Program-made: the position numbers and the translations under genes | In this document: one piece after another, positions 5,898-13,961 of the stretch | Layout of the letters: the number at the start of each line of letters is the position of its first letter | Numbering within the stretch: the first letter of the stretch is position 1 | Assembly: GCF_002157355.1 (NCBI RefSeq) | Contig: NZ_LYMK01000002.1 | Span: forward strand, 62,001 to 126,000 | Length of the DNA: 64,000 bases | From: Variovorax sp. JS1663 | Lineage (GTDB): Bacteria > Pseudomonadota > Gammaproteobacteria > Burkholderiales > Burkholderiaceae_C | Reading direction: 5' to 3' | Notes under the pieces: model-generated | What the model saw: the letters and a program-made list of their open reading frames with translations, nothing else | Told to the model about the DNA's origin: nothing | Database searches by the model: none

Positions 5898-8264
5898 TCA
5901 CAGGGAGCTCAGGAAGGCGATCACGGCTGCCCGATCGTCCCTGGACATTGCTTCGAACCGGGTGCGGCTCGCGGCGGCCTCGCCGCCGTGCCACAGGATC
6001 GCTTCCATCAGCGTGCGCGCACGGCCATCGTGCAGCAAGCGTACGTTCTGCTCGCTGCCCTGCACGTACTTGAGCGAACCCAGCCCCCACAGCGGCGCCG
6101 TGCGCCACATGCTGGCCGCCGCCTTGCCTTCGGCCAGCGTGTCGGCGAGGCCCGGACCCATGTCATGCAACAGCAGGTTCGTGTAGGGGCGGATGGTCTG
6201 GTTGCGCAGCTCGGCGAAGGGATGCGCGCTGCCCGTCCTCAGCTGCGGGGTGTGGCAGGCCACGCATTGCGCCTGCGCGAACAACGCGCTGCCGCGGACG
6301 ATCTGGCCGGGGTTCACGTCGTGCTCGGGCGAGACGCGCGTGTCGTTCGGGAATCCGCTGCGCAGGCTGCGCTGCGCCGGGACGGCCAGCAGCGAAAGGT
6401 AGTCCGTCAGCCGGCTCAGCTCGGCTTCGGAGATCGCGGTGGCGCCGGTCGCGTTGCGGCAGTCGGGATCCAGGCGCTGGCAGCCGCGCGAGGGGAACAC
6501 CGGGCTGGTGACGCCGATGTCCTTGAGCAGCGCGTCGCCGATCTGCTGGCGCATCGTGGCCTTGGCGGCCTTCCAGCCGAAACGCCCCAGATGGACTTTG
6601 CCGTTCTCGGGATTGGTGATCCAGTTCGGGACACCCTTCACCCCGTCGCCATCGCGGTCGGCGGGGTCGGCCAGCGCGAGGATGGTGGCCTCGTCGACCG
6701 CCTCGATCAGCCCCATGCCCACGATCTGCGATGCCTGGCGCACGGAGAACTGCGCCGGCACCGGCCCCTTGAAGGCATAGACGGGCTTCTGCAGCTCGAC
6801 CGTCTCGCCGTCGGGCAAGGTGCGCACCGAGGTCTGGTAAGACGCCACGCTCACCGACAGGTCCGTCGCGCCGGCGTCGCGGCTGCGTTGCTGCACGTTC
6901 GCGCCGTAGGTTCCATCAGGCAGGGGATTGGCACCGGTGGAGCCGGCGGCGCCGGTGAGCACGGCCATCGTGTCCAGGCGGGCGCCGATCCCGGGCATGG
7001 CACTGCGGCCGTTGAGCGTGTGGCATGCGATGCAGCGCTCCTGGTTGAAGCGCGGGCCGAGCTGACCCACGTGCGCGGCGAACACCGGGTTGTCGTCGGG
7101 ATGCTCGGAGTGCTTGCCGTCCAGGAACGAAGTGTGGAACAGGCGCCGGCCCTGCACGAAGCGCTTGCTGTTGACGATGCCGATGTTGTTGGCCATCTGC
7201 TGGAAGACGCGCATCGGCTCTTCCGAGTAGTTGTACGACAGGCTCGTCGCTCCGCCCAGCAGCGTCGCTTCGGGCAGCGGGGCCGAATTCAGCCGCGGTG
7301 CCACGCCGTACCACGGCACCAGGCCCTGGCCGACGACGTAGAGTTGTTCGAAGGAGTAGTAGCGGCTGCCGGCGCCGTCGACCACGGCCTTGCCCCGCAG
7401 GCTGTCGGGCACCGGCTCGCCTGCATGCATGCCGTCGCCATAGCGCTCCATGCGCTGGGCTGGCGACAGCTCGATCACGTCGCCCATCTTGAGCGCGCGG
7501 TGCGGCTGGCCCTTGGGCACGTCCCAGTAGGAGTCGAAGCTGATCTTGCAGTCGCGGCTGCCCGCCGTGCAGATCGGCTTGCCGCCCCGGTTGGGGTTGT
7601 CGAAGCCCGTGTTGAGCGCCCAGCCGAAGTCGCGCACGCCTTCGTCGTTGCTGTTGCGAAAGAGGCTGAACGTCGTGCCGTCGAAGGTGCCGTCATTGAC
7701 GATCAGGATCATCTCGATGAGTTGCTTTCCCGCGGGAACGTGGTCGCGGATTTCGATGCCGTAGGTGCGGTTCTGGAAGTAGGCCGACGGGAAGGTGAGA
7801 TAGCGGCCGGGCCCCTGGTCGGCCGCGGTCCACGGCTCGCCTCGCTCGCGGGCATGACGCTCGGTGGGCCGCATGCCCATCAGCGTGACGAGCGTGCCGT
7901 CCGGCTCGCGGTACTGGATCTGTTCGGTGACCGGCGTGCTCGCGGCGAACAACGGATAGAAGCTGGTCACACCCAGGCTCGCGTCCACCGTCACGGGCTG
8001 TGTCGGCGGCAGGGAGGGTGAAGGCGGCACGGGATTCGGCGCGTCCACGTGGGTGCCGATGTTCTCCGGCTCCGGCGCGTTGTCCCCGGGCGATGCAGAA
8101 GGCGGGGCTCCTGCAGCGGGCGGCGGCGTGAACACCCCGGCGGCGGATCCGGAACCCGATCCGCCGCCGCAGCTGGTCAGCATGGCCGTTGCGACGAGCA
8201 GGCCCGCCAGGGTGGCTGTCGCGGGCGATGGCAGTCTTCCGGGGTCGACGTTTTTCTTGGCCAA
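5898..8264 (-). CDS. Di-heme oxidoreductase lipoprotein (DHOR/DUF1111 family)
   Basis: This 788-residue secreted c-type cytochrome belongs to the di-haem oxidoreductase/putative peroxidase family. A signal peptide ends in the lipobox LTSC (Cys32), followed by a Gly/Ser/Pro linker to about 85, so it should be a lipoprotein. Heme-binding CxxCH motifs lie at Cys411-Cys414-His415 and Cys667-Cys670-His671. The region between them holds a DRDGDGVKGVPN calcium-loop-like segment and the GRFGWKA motif usual in this family. It is longer than average because of an N-terminal ~300-residue extension. The physiological substrate is unknown. AAGGAGAACC precedes the ATG. The nearest upstream feature is a pair of inverted repeats (8385-8418). 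Confidence 0.85.
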   Translation of the reverse strand: MAKKNVDPGRLPSPATATLAGLLVATAMLTSCGGGSGSGSAAGVFTPPPAAGAPPSASPGDNAPEPENIGTHVDAPNPVPPSPSLPPTQPVTVDASLGVTSFYPLFAASTPVTEQIQYREPDGTLVTLMGMRPTERHARERGEPWTAADQGPGRYLTFPSAYFQNRTYGIEIRDHVPAGKQLIEMILIVNDGTFDGTTFSLFRNSNDEGVRDFGWALNTGFDNPNRGGKPICTAGSRDCKISFDSYWDVPKGQPHRALKMGDVIELSPAQRMERYGDGMHAGEPVPDSLRGKAVVDGAGSRYYSFEQLYVVGQGLVPWYGVAPRLNSAPLPEATLLGGATSLSYNYSEEPMRVFQQMANNIGIVNSKRFVQGRRLFHTSFLDGKHSEHPDDNPVFAAHVGQLGPRFNQERCIACHTLNGRSAMPGIGARLDTMAVLTGAAGSTGANPLPDGTYGANVQQRSRDAGATDLSVSVASYQTSVRTLPDGETVELQKPVYAFKGPVPAQFSVRQASQIVGMGLIEAVDEATILALADPADRDGDGVKGVPNWITNPENGKVHLGRFGWKAAKATMRQQIGDALLKDIGVTSPVFPSRGCQRLDPDCRNATGATAISEAELSRLTDYLSLLAVPAQRSLRSGFPNDTRVSPEHDVNPGQIVRGSALFAQAQCVACHTPQLRTGSAHPFAELRNQTIRPYTNLLLHDMGPGLADTLAEGKAAASMWRTAPLWGLGSLKYVQGSEQNVRLLHDGRARTLMEAILWHGGEAAASRTRFEAMSRDDRAAVIAFLSSL

Positions 8265-8384
8265 GAAGGTTCTCCTTGTATTTCGTTTGGCGCACGTGTT
8301 CCCGAACTTCTTCAGGAAAGTTCATGGGGGTTTTGTCGACGAAAGAGGCAGCCTTCATGCCAAAACGGCGTTGGCGTGAAATGC

Positions 8385-8418
8385 GTCACGGTGTGACACA
8401 AGTTGTCAGCCGTCTGAC
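8385..8418. promoter_or_regulatory. Two adjacent GTCA-type inverted repeats
   Basis: GTCAC-N3-GTGAC (8385-8397) and GTCAG-N4-CTGAC (8405-8418) stand side by side with centres about 20 bp apart, roughly two helical turns. They lie ~120 bp upstream of the di-heme protein gene and just past the stop of the winged-helix regulator (8491). They look like two dimer sites on the same DNA face. Which protein binds is unknown; the neighbouring regulator is the obvious candidate. Confidence 0.4.
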
Positions 8419-8490
8419 GCTCAACGACAGCCGTGCATGTCACTCAGCGTCACCGGGCACGTCGCGCGCGAACCGGTCGCACGCCATCCA

Positions 8491-9171
8491 TCAGCACGCG
8501 AGCCGGTAGCCCTTGCCGTACACCGTCTCGATGCGCAGCGCGTCGCCGTCTGGCGGCACGACGCGCTCGAACTTTCTTCTCAACTCGTAGGCGTGCTGCT
8601 TCACCGCGCGCTCCGCGCTGTCGTCGACGCGGCCGCACAGCGCCTGGCACAGCTGCTCGGTTGCCACCAACTGGTTGCACTGCTCGAACAGGAGACGCGC
8701 GAGCGTGAGCTCGCGCGAAGTCAGGCGCACCTGCCGACCCTGCGTGCGCAAGTCGCCGTGCGTCAAGGCGAGCGTGTAGGCGCCGACCCTCAACGTGCTC
8801 TGTTGCGACGCGCGCAGCTTGACGCTGACGCGCGCGATGGCGCGCTGGACCAGGTGGTTGGACGCCTGCTCGCAGCTGATCGCATAGTCGTCGGCACCCT
8901 GGAGCAGGGCGCGCGAGATGTTGGCCGCTCCGCCTGCGCCGACCACGATGAGCGCGGTCTGCGCCGCGAGGTGCGGCTGCAGCTTTGGCAGGCGCTCATC
9001 GACGCGCGGCGCCGCGTCGTCCACCAGAACCGCGGCGAACGGTTGTGCGGCCTGTGCAGCGATGAGCGCGCCGGCAGCGGCGAATGGCACGGCCTCGATC
9101 CCCTGGGCGGCCAGCGAGCGCGTGATGTGGGACAACGAGCCCGGATCCGATATGAGTGTGGCAATTCTCAT
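8491..9171 (-). CDS. OmpR-like winged-helix regulator with degenerate receiver
   Basis: This 226-residue regulator has an N-terminal receiver-like half (1-120) and a C-terminal OmpR/PhoB winged helix (~127-226, ending VYGKGYRL). The receiver keeps one acidic residue near the start (Asp9) and an Asp pair (51-52) where phosphorylation would occur. The usual Lys of the GADDY-x-x-KP motif is missing: here the sequence is GADDYAISCE (92-101). No kinase gene is adjacent. It probably works without classical phosphotransfer. The start at 9171 is preceded by a GAGGTG ribosome site that sits inside a perfect palindrome. Confidence 0.8.
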   Translation of the reverse strand: MRIATLISDPGSLSHITRSLAAQGIEAVPFAAAGALIAAQAAQPFAAVLVDDAAPRVDERLPKLQPHLAAQTALIVVGAGGAANISRALLQGADDYAISCEQASNHLVQRAIARVSVKLRASQQSTLRVGAYTLALTHGDLRTQGRQVRLTSRELTLARLLFEQCNQLVATEQLCQALCGRVDDSAERAVKQHAYELRRKFERVVPPDGDALRIETVYGKGYRLAC

Positions 9172-9179
9172 CTCGCCGT

Positions 9180-9195
9180 CACCTCGGCCGAGGTG
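9180..9195 (-). promoter_or_regulatory. Palindrome covering the ribosome site of the winged-helix regulator
   Basis: The 16 bases 9180-9195 form a perfect palindrome (CACCTCGG/CCGAGGTG). On the minus strand its second arm contains GAGGTG, the only good ribosome site, eight bases before the ATG at 9171. In RNA, a six-pair stem with a four-base loop would hide this site. Alternatively, it is a DNA operator for autoregulation. Confidence 0.4.
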
Positions 9196-9246
9196 GGTTG
9201 CGGGCGATCGAGAAACTTCTTGACTGTCTGGGGCATGGTGCTTCGA

Positions 9247-9264
9247 TTCGGGTTCTTGCCCGAA
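9247..9264 (-). terminator. Hairpin downstream of the LysR gene
   Basis: TTCGGG (9247-9252) and CCCGAA (9259-9264) are perfect inverted arms with a six-base loop, between the LysR stop (9316) and the start of the winged-helix regulator. No T-run follows in either direction, so it is only a possible weak terminator. Confidence 0.25.
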
Positions 9265-9315
9265 ACAAGGTGCTGCGGCATGCAAGCGCGATGCCAATGC
9301 ACCCGGCTCTGCCCG

Positions 9316-10317
9316 CTAGCGCTCCGCCGGGTCGGCCACCGCCATCTGTGCCAGCGCCGTGGCGACCACGGCCGGTATGAGCCCGGCCAGGGCCTTGCTG
9401 GCCAGCGTGAAGGGCCGCTGCGCGCTGGTCGCCAGCAGCACGTGCTGGCGGAACATGCGCTCCGCGAGCGGCACGGCCGCGAGCGTGCCGGCGCGCAGTT
9501 CGTCGGCCACCGCGTGCCGCGGCAGCACGCTGGCGCAATCGTGCCGCGCGAGCATGCTCTTGACGATCACCGACGAGCTGCCTTCCAGCACCAGGTTCAG
9601 CGTCAGGCGGTGGCGATGGGCCACCTCGTCGAGCAGGTTGCGGATGGCGTTGGGCGGCACGGGCAGGACCAGCGGCAATCCCGACAGGCTGTGCAGGGTC
9701 GTCTGCGGCGGCAGCGCGGGTTTCGCGCCGGCCTTCCTCGGCAGCAGCGCGCGCTGCAGGAAGGGCCGGCGTCCGACGATGCACACCGGCGAATCGAAGA
9801 GGCGCCGGTAGCTGTTGCTGCCCTTGGCGCGGTAGCGGTTCAGCACCGCCAGGTCGATGCGGCCCTGGGTGAGCGCGGTCTCCATGTCGCCGCTGTAGCC
9901 CTCGATCACGCGCAGCCGGACCTCGGGGTATTGCTTCGCGACCGCGCCGTACAGCGCGGCGGCCAGGAAACCCGACACGCCGGGCACCAGGCCCAGCGTC
10001 ACCAGCCCGCTGGGCGTGCCGGACAGCGCGCGGCCGGCTTGGGCCAGCTCTTCGGCCTGCGCGAGCAGGCCGTCCACGCGCGGCAGGATCTGGCGCGCCA
10101 GATCGGTGGGCTGCACGCCGCGGCCGGTTCGGTGGAAGAGGGCGCCGCCGAAGGCGCGCTCCAGCTCGCCCACCTGCCGGCTCACCGCCGACTGGGCCAG
10201 GCCGAGCGCGACGGCCGCGCGCGTCAGGCTGCCGGCCTGCGCCACCGCGGCCAGCGTGCGCAGGGCGCGCAGCGTGAGCAGGTCGGCGATGTCGCCGGTG
10301 GATGTCATTGAAGTCAT
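9316..10317 (-). CDS. LysR-family regulator of the adjacent CoA-ester operon
   Basis: This 333-residue LysR protein has its helix-turn-helix at about residues 17-60 (LRTLAAVAQAGSLTRAAVALGLAQSAVSRQVGELE), followed by the co-inducer domain. It diverges from the CoA transferase operon that starts at 10403, the usual layout for a LysR activator and its target. Two ATG codons, 10317 and 10308, are close together and neither has a clear ribosome site. I use the longer one. Confidence 0.85.
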   Translation of the reverse strand: MTSMTSTGDIADLLTLRALRTLAAVAQAGSLTRAAVALGLAQSAVSRQVGELERAFGGALFHRTGRGVQPTDLARQILPRVDGLLAQAEELAQAGRALSGTPSGLVTLGLVPGVSGFLAAALYGAVAKQYPEVRLRVIEGYSGDMETALTQGRIDLAVLNRYRAKGSNSYRRLFDSPVCIVGRRPFLQRALLPRKAGAKPALPPQTTLHSLSGLPLVLPVPPNAIRNLLDEVAHRHRLTLNLVLEGSSSVIVKSMLARHDCASVLPRHAVADELRAGTLAAVPLAERMFRQHVLLATSAQRPFTLASKALAGLIPAVVATALAQMAVADPAER

Positions 10318-10358
10318 CTCGAAAGCAGATAGCTGATTTCCAGATTGGACATTGGCCC

Positions 10359-10387
10359 GAGGAAGTCCGGCAACTAGAGTCTTCCTC
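10359..10387. promoter_or_regulatory. Inverted repeat in the leader of the CoA transferase operon
   Basis: GAGGAAG (10359-10365) and CTTCCTC (10381-10387) are perfect 7-bp inverted arms with a 15-bp spacer, between the divergent LysR gene and the CoA transferase ATG at 10403. The right arm abuts the AGGAGA ribosome site (10388-10393). It may be a regulator site or an mRNA hairpin that tunes translation. Confidence 0.35.
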
Positions 10388-10402
10388 AGGAGACGAAACG
10401 AC

Positions 10403-11599
10403 ATGACCGGACCTCTGACAGGCCTTCGCGTACTGGACATCGCCACGATCATCGCGGGCCCTTCCGCCGCCGCCCTCTTGGGCGACTACGGCGCCACCGT
10501 GGTGAAGGCCGAACTGCCGGGCAGCGGCGACGGCGCGCGCGACTTTCCCCCGCACAAGAACGGCAAGCCGCTGTGGTGGAAGGTGACCAACCGCGGCAAG
10601 CGGCTGATCACGCTCGACCTGCGCAAGCCCGAGGGTGCCGCGCTGCTGCTGAAGATGCTGCCGCAGTTCGACGTGCTGATCGAGAACTTTCGCCCCGGCA
10701 CGCTGGACCGCTGGGGCCTGGACAAGGCGGCGCTGTGGGCGGCGCAGCCCAGCCTGGTGATCCTGCGCGCCACCGGCTTCGGCCAGACCGGCCCGTACCG
10801 CAACCGCCCCGGCTTCGCACGCGTGTTCGAGGCGATGGGCGGGCTCACCCACCTCACCGGCGAAGCCGAGGGCGAGCCCATGCATGCGGGCTATCCGGTC
10901 GCGGACAACGTGGGCGGCCTGTTCGGTGCCGTGGGTGTGCTGGCCGCCCTGTGGCGCCGTGCGCGCGATCCGAATGCGCCGGGCGAGGAGATCGACCTCT
11001 CGCTCACCGAGGCCACGCTCAAGCTGCTGGAGTTCCTGCCCATCGAGCACGACCAGCTCGGCGCGGTGCGCCAGCGCTCCGGCAACGCCAACCAGTACTC
11101 GGCGCCGGCGGCGGTCTACCGCACGGGCGACGGGCACTGGGTGTCGCTGGCGGGCAGCACCAACGCGCTCTTCGCCGCCAACTGCCGTGCCATCGGGCGG
11201 GCGGACCTGATCGCCGATCCGCGCTTCGCGAACAACAGCGCGCGGGTGGCCCATGCGGCGGAGCTCAACGGCGTCTTCGCCCAGTGGTGCGGCCGACATC
11301 CGCTGTCGGCCGTGCTGGCTGCCTTCGAGGCGTCGGGCGGCACCATCGCGCCGATCTACGGCATCGACCAGATCGAGGCCGACCCGCACCTGCGCGCGCG
11401 CCAGGCCATCTGCGACGTGCCCGATGCGGACTTCGGCCGCGTGCGCATGGCCAACGTGGTGCCGCGCTTCGCCGGCGCGCCCTGCGAGATCCGCCACAGC
11501 GGCGGCGCGCTGGGCCAGGACAACGCCGACTTCTACCGGCGCGAGCTCGCGCTGGATCCCGAGCACATCGAACGCCTGCAGACCGCGGGCGTGATCTGA
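10403..11599 (+). CDS. CaiB/BaiF family CoA transferase
   Basis: This 398-residue class III CoA transferase moves CoA between carboxylic acids through an enzyme-bound aspartyl thioester. The N-terminal GLRVLDIATIIAGPSAA and IENFRPGTLDRWGL segments are family signatures. The Asp in the VADNVGGLFG motif is the expected catalytic residue. The start follows AGGAGA with good spacing. It heads an operon with an acyl-CoA dehydrogenase, a nitronate monooxygenase-like flavoprotein and a Bug receptor, so it most likely activates an imported acid. The acid itself cannot be told from sequence. Confidence 0.9.
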   Translation: MTGPLTGLRVLDIATIIAGPSAAALLGDYGATVVKAELPGSGDGARDFPPHKNGKPLWWKVTNRGKRLITLDLRKPEGAALLLKMLPQFDVLIENFRPGTLDRWGLDKAALWAAQPSLVILRATGFGQTGPYRNRPGFARVFEAMGGLTHLTGEAEGEPMHAGYPVADNVGGLFGAVGVLAALWRRARDPNAPGEEIDLSLTEATLKLLEFLPIEHDQLGAVRQRSGNANQYSAPAAVYRTGDGHWVSLAGSTNALFAANCRAIGRADLIADPRFANNSARVAHAAELNGVFAQWCGRHPLSAVLAAFEASGGTIAPIYGIDQIEADPHLRARQAICDVPDADFGRVRMANVVPRFAGAPCEIRHSGGALGQDNADFYRRELALDPEHIERLQTAGVI

Positions 11600-11622
11600 A
11601 ACCCCCACCCGAGGAAGAACCC

Positions 11623-12855
11623 ATGCCCCTTCATGCCGACCCCCATCCGCTCGTGAACCTGCCGCCCGAGGAGGCGAAACTGCTGGCCCGCGTCCAGTCC
11701 CTGGTGGCCGAGAAGATCGGCCCCGACGCCGAGCGCGTGGCGCGCGAGGACGTGTTCGCCTGGGACACCTTCCGGCTGCTGTCCGCCGAGGGCATCGTCG
11801 GCACCGCCTTCCCGCGTGCCTACGGCGGCAGCGAGGCCAGCATGCTGCTGCGCGTGCGCATCATCGAGGAGCTGGCGGGCGTGTGCTCCACCGCGGCCTC
11901 GCTCATCACCGGCACCGACCTGTCCTCGCGGCCGATCGTGGCCGGCGCCAGCGAGGCGCTCCAGCGCGAGCTGATCGGCGACCTGGCGAGCGGCGCGCGC
12001 CAGTCGGCTTTCGCGCTCACCGAGCCCGGCGCGGGCAGCGACGTGGCGCGGCTGGCGGCCCGCTACGCGCCCTCCGGCAAGGGCGGCTGGGTGCTCAACG
12101 GGCGCAAGAAATTCATCACCCGCGCCAACGTGGCCGACATGTTCGTGGTGGTCGCGCGCCAGGAGGACGGCCCGGCCGGCGCGAAGGGGCTGAGCGCCTT
12201 CGTCGTGCCGCGCGATGCGAAGGGCGTCAGCGTGTCGCCGGTGATCCCCAAGCTGGGCTGGTACGGCGTGCCGATCGCGATGGTCGACTTCGAGAACGTG
12301 CAGGTGCAGGCCGGCCACCTGCTCGGCCAGGAGGGCCAGGGCATGGCCCTCGCCCAGGACACGCTGCTGCGCGCGCGCATCGGCCATGCCGCCATCGCGC
12401 TGGGGCGCGCCACCGGCGCGCTGCGCATCGCGGCGCAGTATGCGGGCCAACGCCAGGTCTTCGGCCAGGCGGTGGGCGAGCACCAGGGCATCCAGTGGAT
12501 GCTGGCGGAGATGGCGGCGCAGATCGAGGCCACGCGCTGCCTGGTCTACAGCACCGCGCTGCGCTATGACGCCGGGGACAAGGATGCGTCGATCCACGCC
12601 TCCATCGCCAAGATGCATGCGACCGACCTGTGCATGAAGATCGTGGTCGACTGCCTGCAGCTGCTGGGCGGCAACGGCTACCTGAAGGCCTTCCCGCTGG
12701 AGCGTTTCATGCGCGACGCCAAGATGAACCAGATCGGCGAGGGCACGAGCGAGGTGCACAAGACATTGATCGGCCGCCACGTGCTGCGCACGGCCGGCGA
12801 GATGGCGCAGCACCCCTGCCTGGCCATGGAACCGGACCTGTGGTGCCATGGCTGA
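11623..12855 (+). CDS. Acyl-CoA dehydrogenase
   Basis: This 410-residue FAD enzyme desaturates an acyl-CoA at the alpha-beta bond. The FAD-binding signature FALTEPGAGSD lies near residues 128-138, with a later KKFIT motif. The C-terminal helical domain contains GNGYLKAFPLERFMRD and the IGEGTSEVHK stretch, where the Glu aligns with the catalytic base of the family. It is second in the operon, 23 bp after the CoA transferase, with GAGGAAG as ribosome site, and presumably acts on the CoA ester made by that enzyme. Confidence 0.92.
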   Translation: MPLHADPHPLVNLPPEEAKLLARVQSLVAEKIGPDAERVAREDVFAWDTFRLLSAEGIVGTAFPRAYGGSEASMLLRVRIIEELAGVCSTAASLITGTDLSSRPIVAGASEALQRELIGDLASGARQSAFALTEPGAGSDVARLAARYAPSGKGGWVLNGRKKFITRANVADMFVVVARQEDGPAGAKGLSAFVVPRDAKGVSVSPVIPKLGWYGVPIAMVDFENVQVQAGHLLGQEGQGMALAQDTLLRARIGHAAIALGRATGALRIAAQYAGQRQVFGQAVGEHQGIQWMLAEMAAQIEATRCLVYSTALRYDAGDKDASIHASIAKMHATDLCMKIVVDCLQLLGGNGYLKAFPLERFMRDAKMNQIGEGTSEVHKTLIGRHVLRTAGEMAQHPCLAMEPDLWCHG

Positions 12856-13942
12856 GCCGCTGACCAATGCGCTGTGTCGCCGGCTGGGCATCCGGCTGCC
12901 GGTCTTCGGGCTGGCGCATCGGGTCGAGGTGGCCGCGGCCATCTCGCGCGCCGGCGGGCTGGGCGTCTACGCTGCGGCCCGCGACGGCCCGCACGAGCTG
13001 GAGGACAAGCTGCGCCTGCTGCGCCGGCTGTGCCCCGACCACCCGGTGGGCGTGGACCTGCTGCTGCCCACCGGCCTGCCCGGGCACAACACGCGCGAAG
13101 CGGTGGCTGCCGCCGTTCCGCAGGGGCATCGCGACTTCGTGCGCACGCTGTTCGACAGGCACCAGGTGCCGCCTGCCACGCATGGCAACTTCTTCTCGCA
13201 GTACGTGCGCTCGCAGAGCCTGTTCGAGGAGCAGATGGATGCGGTGACGGCCAGCGATGTCGACGTCTTCGCCGCGGGCGTGGGCACGCCGCCGCAGGTG
13301 CTGGCGCGGGCCCGCGCGGCGGGCCAGCAGACCATCGCGCTGGTCGGCAGCGTCCGCCATGCCGGGAAGGCCATCGCCGCGGGCGCCGAGATCCTGGTGG
13401 CGCAGGGCTACGACGCGGGCGGCCACACCGGGCCGATCGGCACCTTCACGCTGGTGCCGCAGATCGTCGCCGCGGCACAGGGGCGGCCGGTGATCGCGGC
13501 CGGCGGCATCGGCACCGGCGCGCAGGTCGCGGCCGCCTTCGCGCTCGGCGCGCAGGGCGCCTGGCTCGGCACGCTGTGGCTGGGCACGCGCGAGCACGAG
13601 CTGCCCGCGGCGCTGGCGGCCAAGCTGATCGCGGCCGGCAGCGAGGACACGGTCATCACCCGTGCCCACAGCGGCAAGCCCTGCCGCGTGCTGCGCAGCG
13701 CCTTCAGCGATGCCTGGGAAGCGCCCGGCGCGCCGCAGCCGCTGGCCATGCCCTACCAGCAGGCGCTGACCGGCGAGCTGCTGGCGGCGGTGGAGGAGCA
13801 CGAGATCGCGCCGCTCATGTACGAGGCGGCAGGGCAGAGCGTGGACTGGCTGCGCCGCATCGAGCCGGTCGCCGACGTGATGGAGCGCCTGGTGCGGGAG
13901 ACCCGCGACGCGCTGCGATCGATGACGCCGTACATGGCATGA
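12848..13942 (+). CDS. Nitronate monooxygenase/2-nitropropane dioxygenase-like flavoprotein
   Basis: This 364-residue FMN-binding TIM-barrel protein is of the NPD family. It shows the Gly-rich phosphate-binding stretch VIAAGGIGTGAQVAAAFALGAQG and the AQGYDAGGHTG motif that contains the catalytic His of the family. It overlaps the dehydrogenase gene by eight bases. In acyl-CoA clusters, members of this family may act as enoyl reductases or oxidases rather than on nitronates, so the name is a family label. It is translationally coupled to its neighbours. Confidence 0.85.
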   Translation: MAEPLTNALCRRLGIRLPVFGLAHRVEVAAAISRAGGLGVYAAARDGPHELEDKLRLLRRLCPDHPVGVDLLLPTGLPGHNTREAVAAAVPQGHRDFVRTLFDRHQVPPATHGNFFSQYVRSQSLFEEQMDAVTASDVDVFAAGVGTPPQVLARARAAGQQTIALVGSVRHAGKAIAAGAEILVAQGYDAGGHTGPIGTFTLVPQIVAAAQGRPVIAAGGIGTGAQVAAAFALGAQGAWLGTLWLGTREHELPAALAAKLIAAGSEDTVITRAHSGKPCRVLRSAFSDAWEAPGAPQPLAMPYQQALTGELLAAVEEHEIAPLMYEAAGQSVDWLRRIEPVADVMERLVRETRDALRSMTPYMA

Positions 13943-13961
13943 CACGACGAGAGGAGACAGC

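Noticed and set aside
5511..8021. An 836-codon plus-strand frame overlapping the desulfurase end and the di-heme gene
   Set aside because: It runs through the desulfurase gene end, the intergenic gap and antisense of CxxCH-bearing coding sequence, with no family signal.
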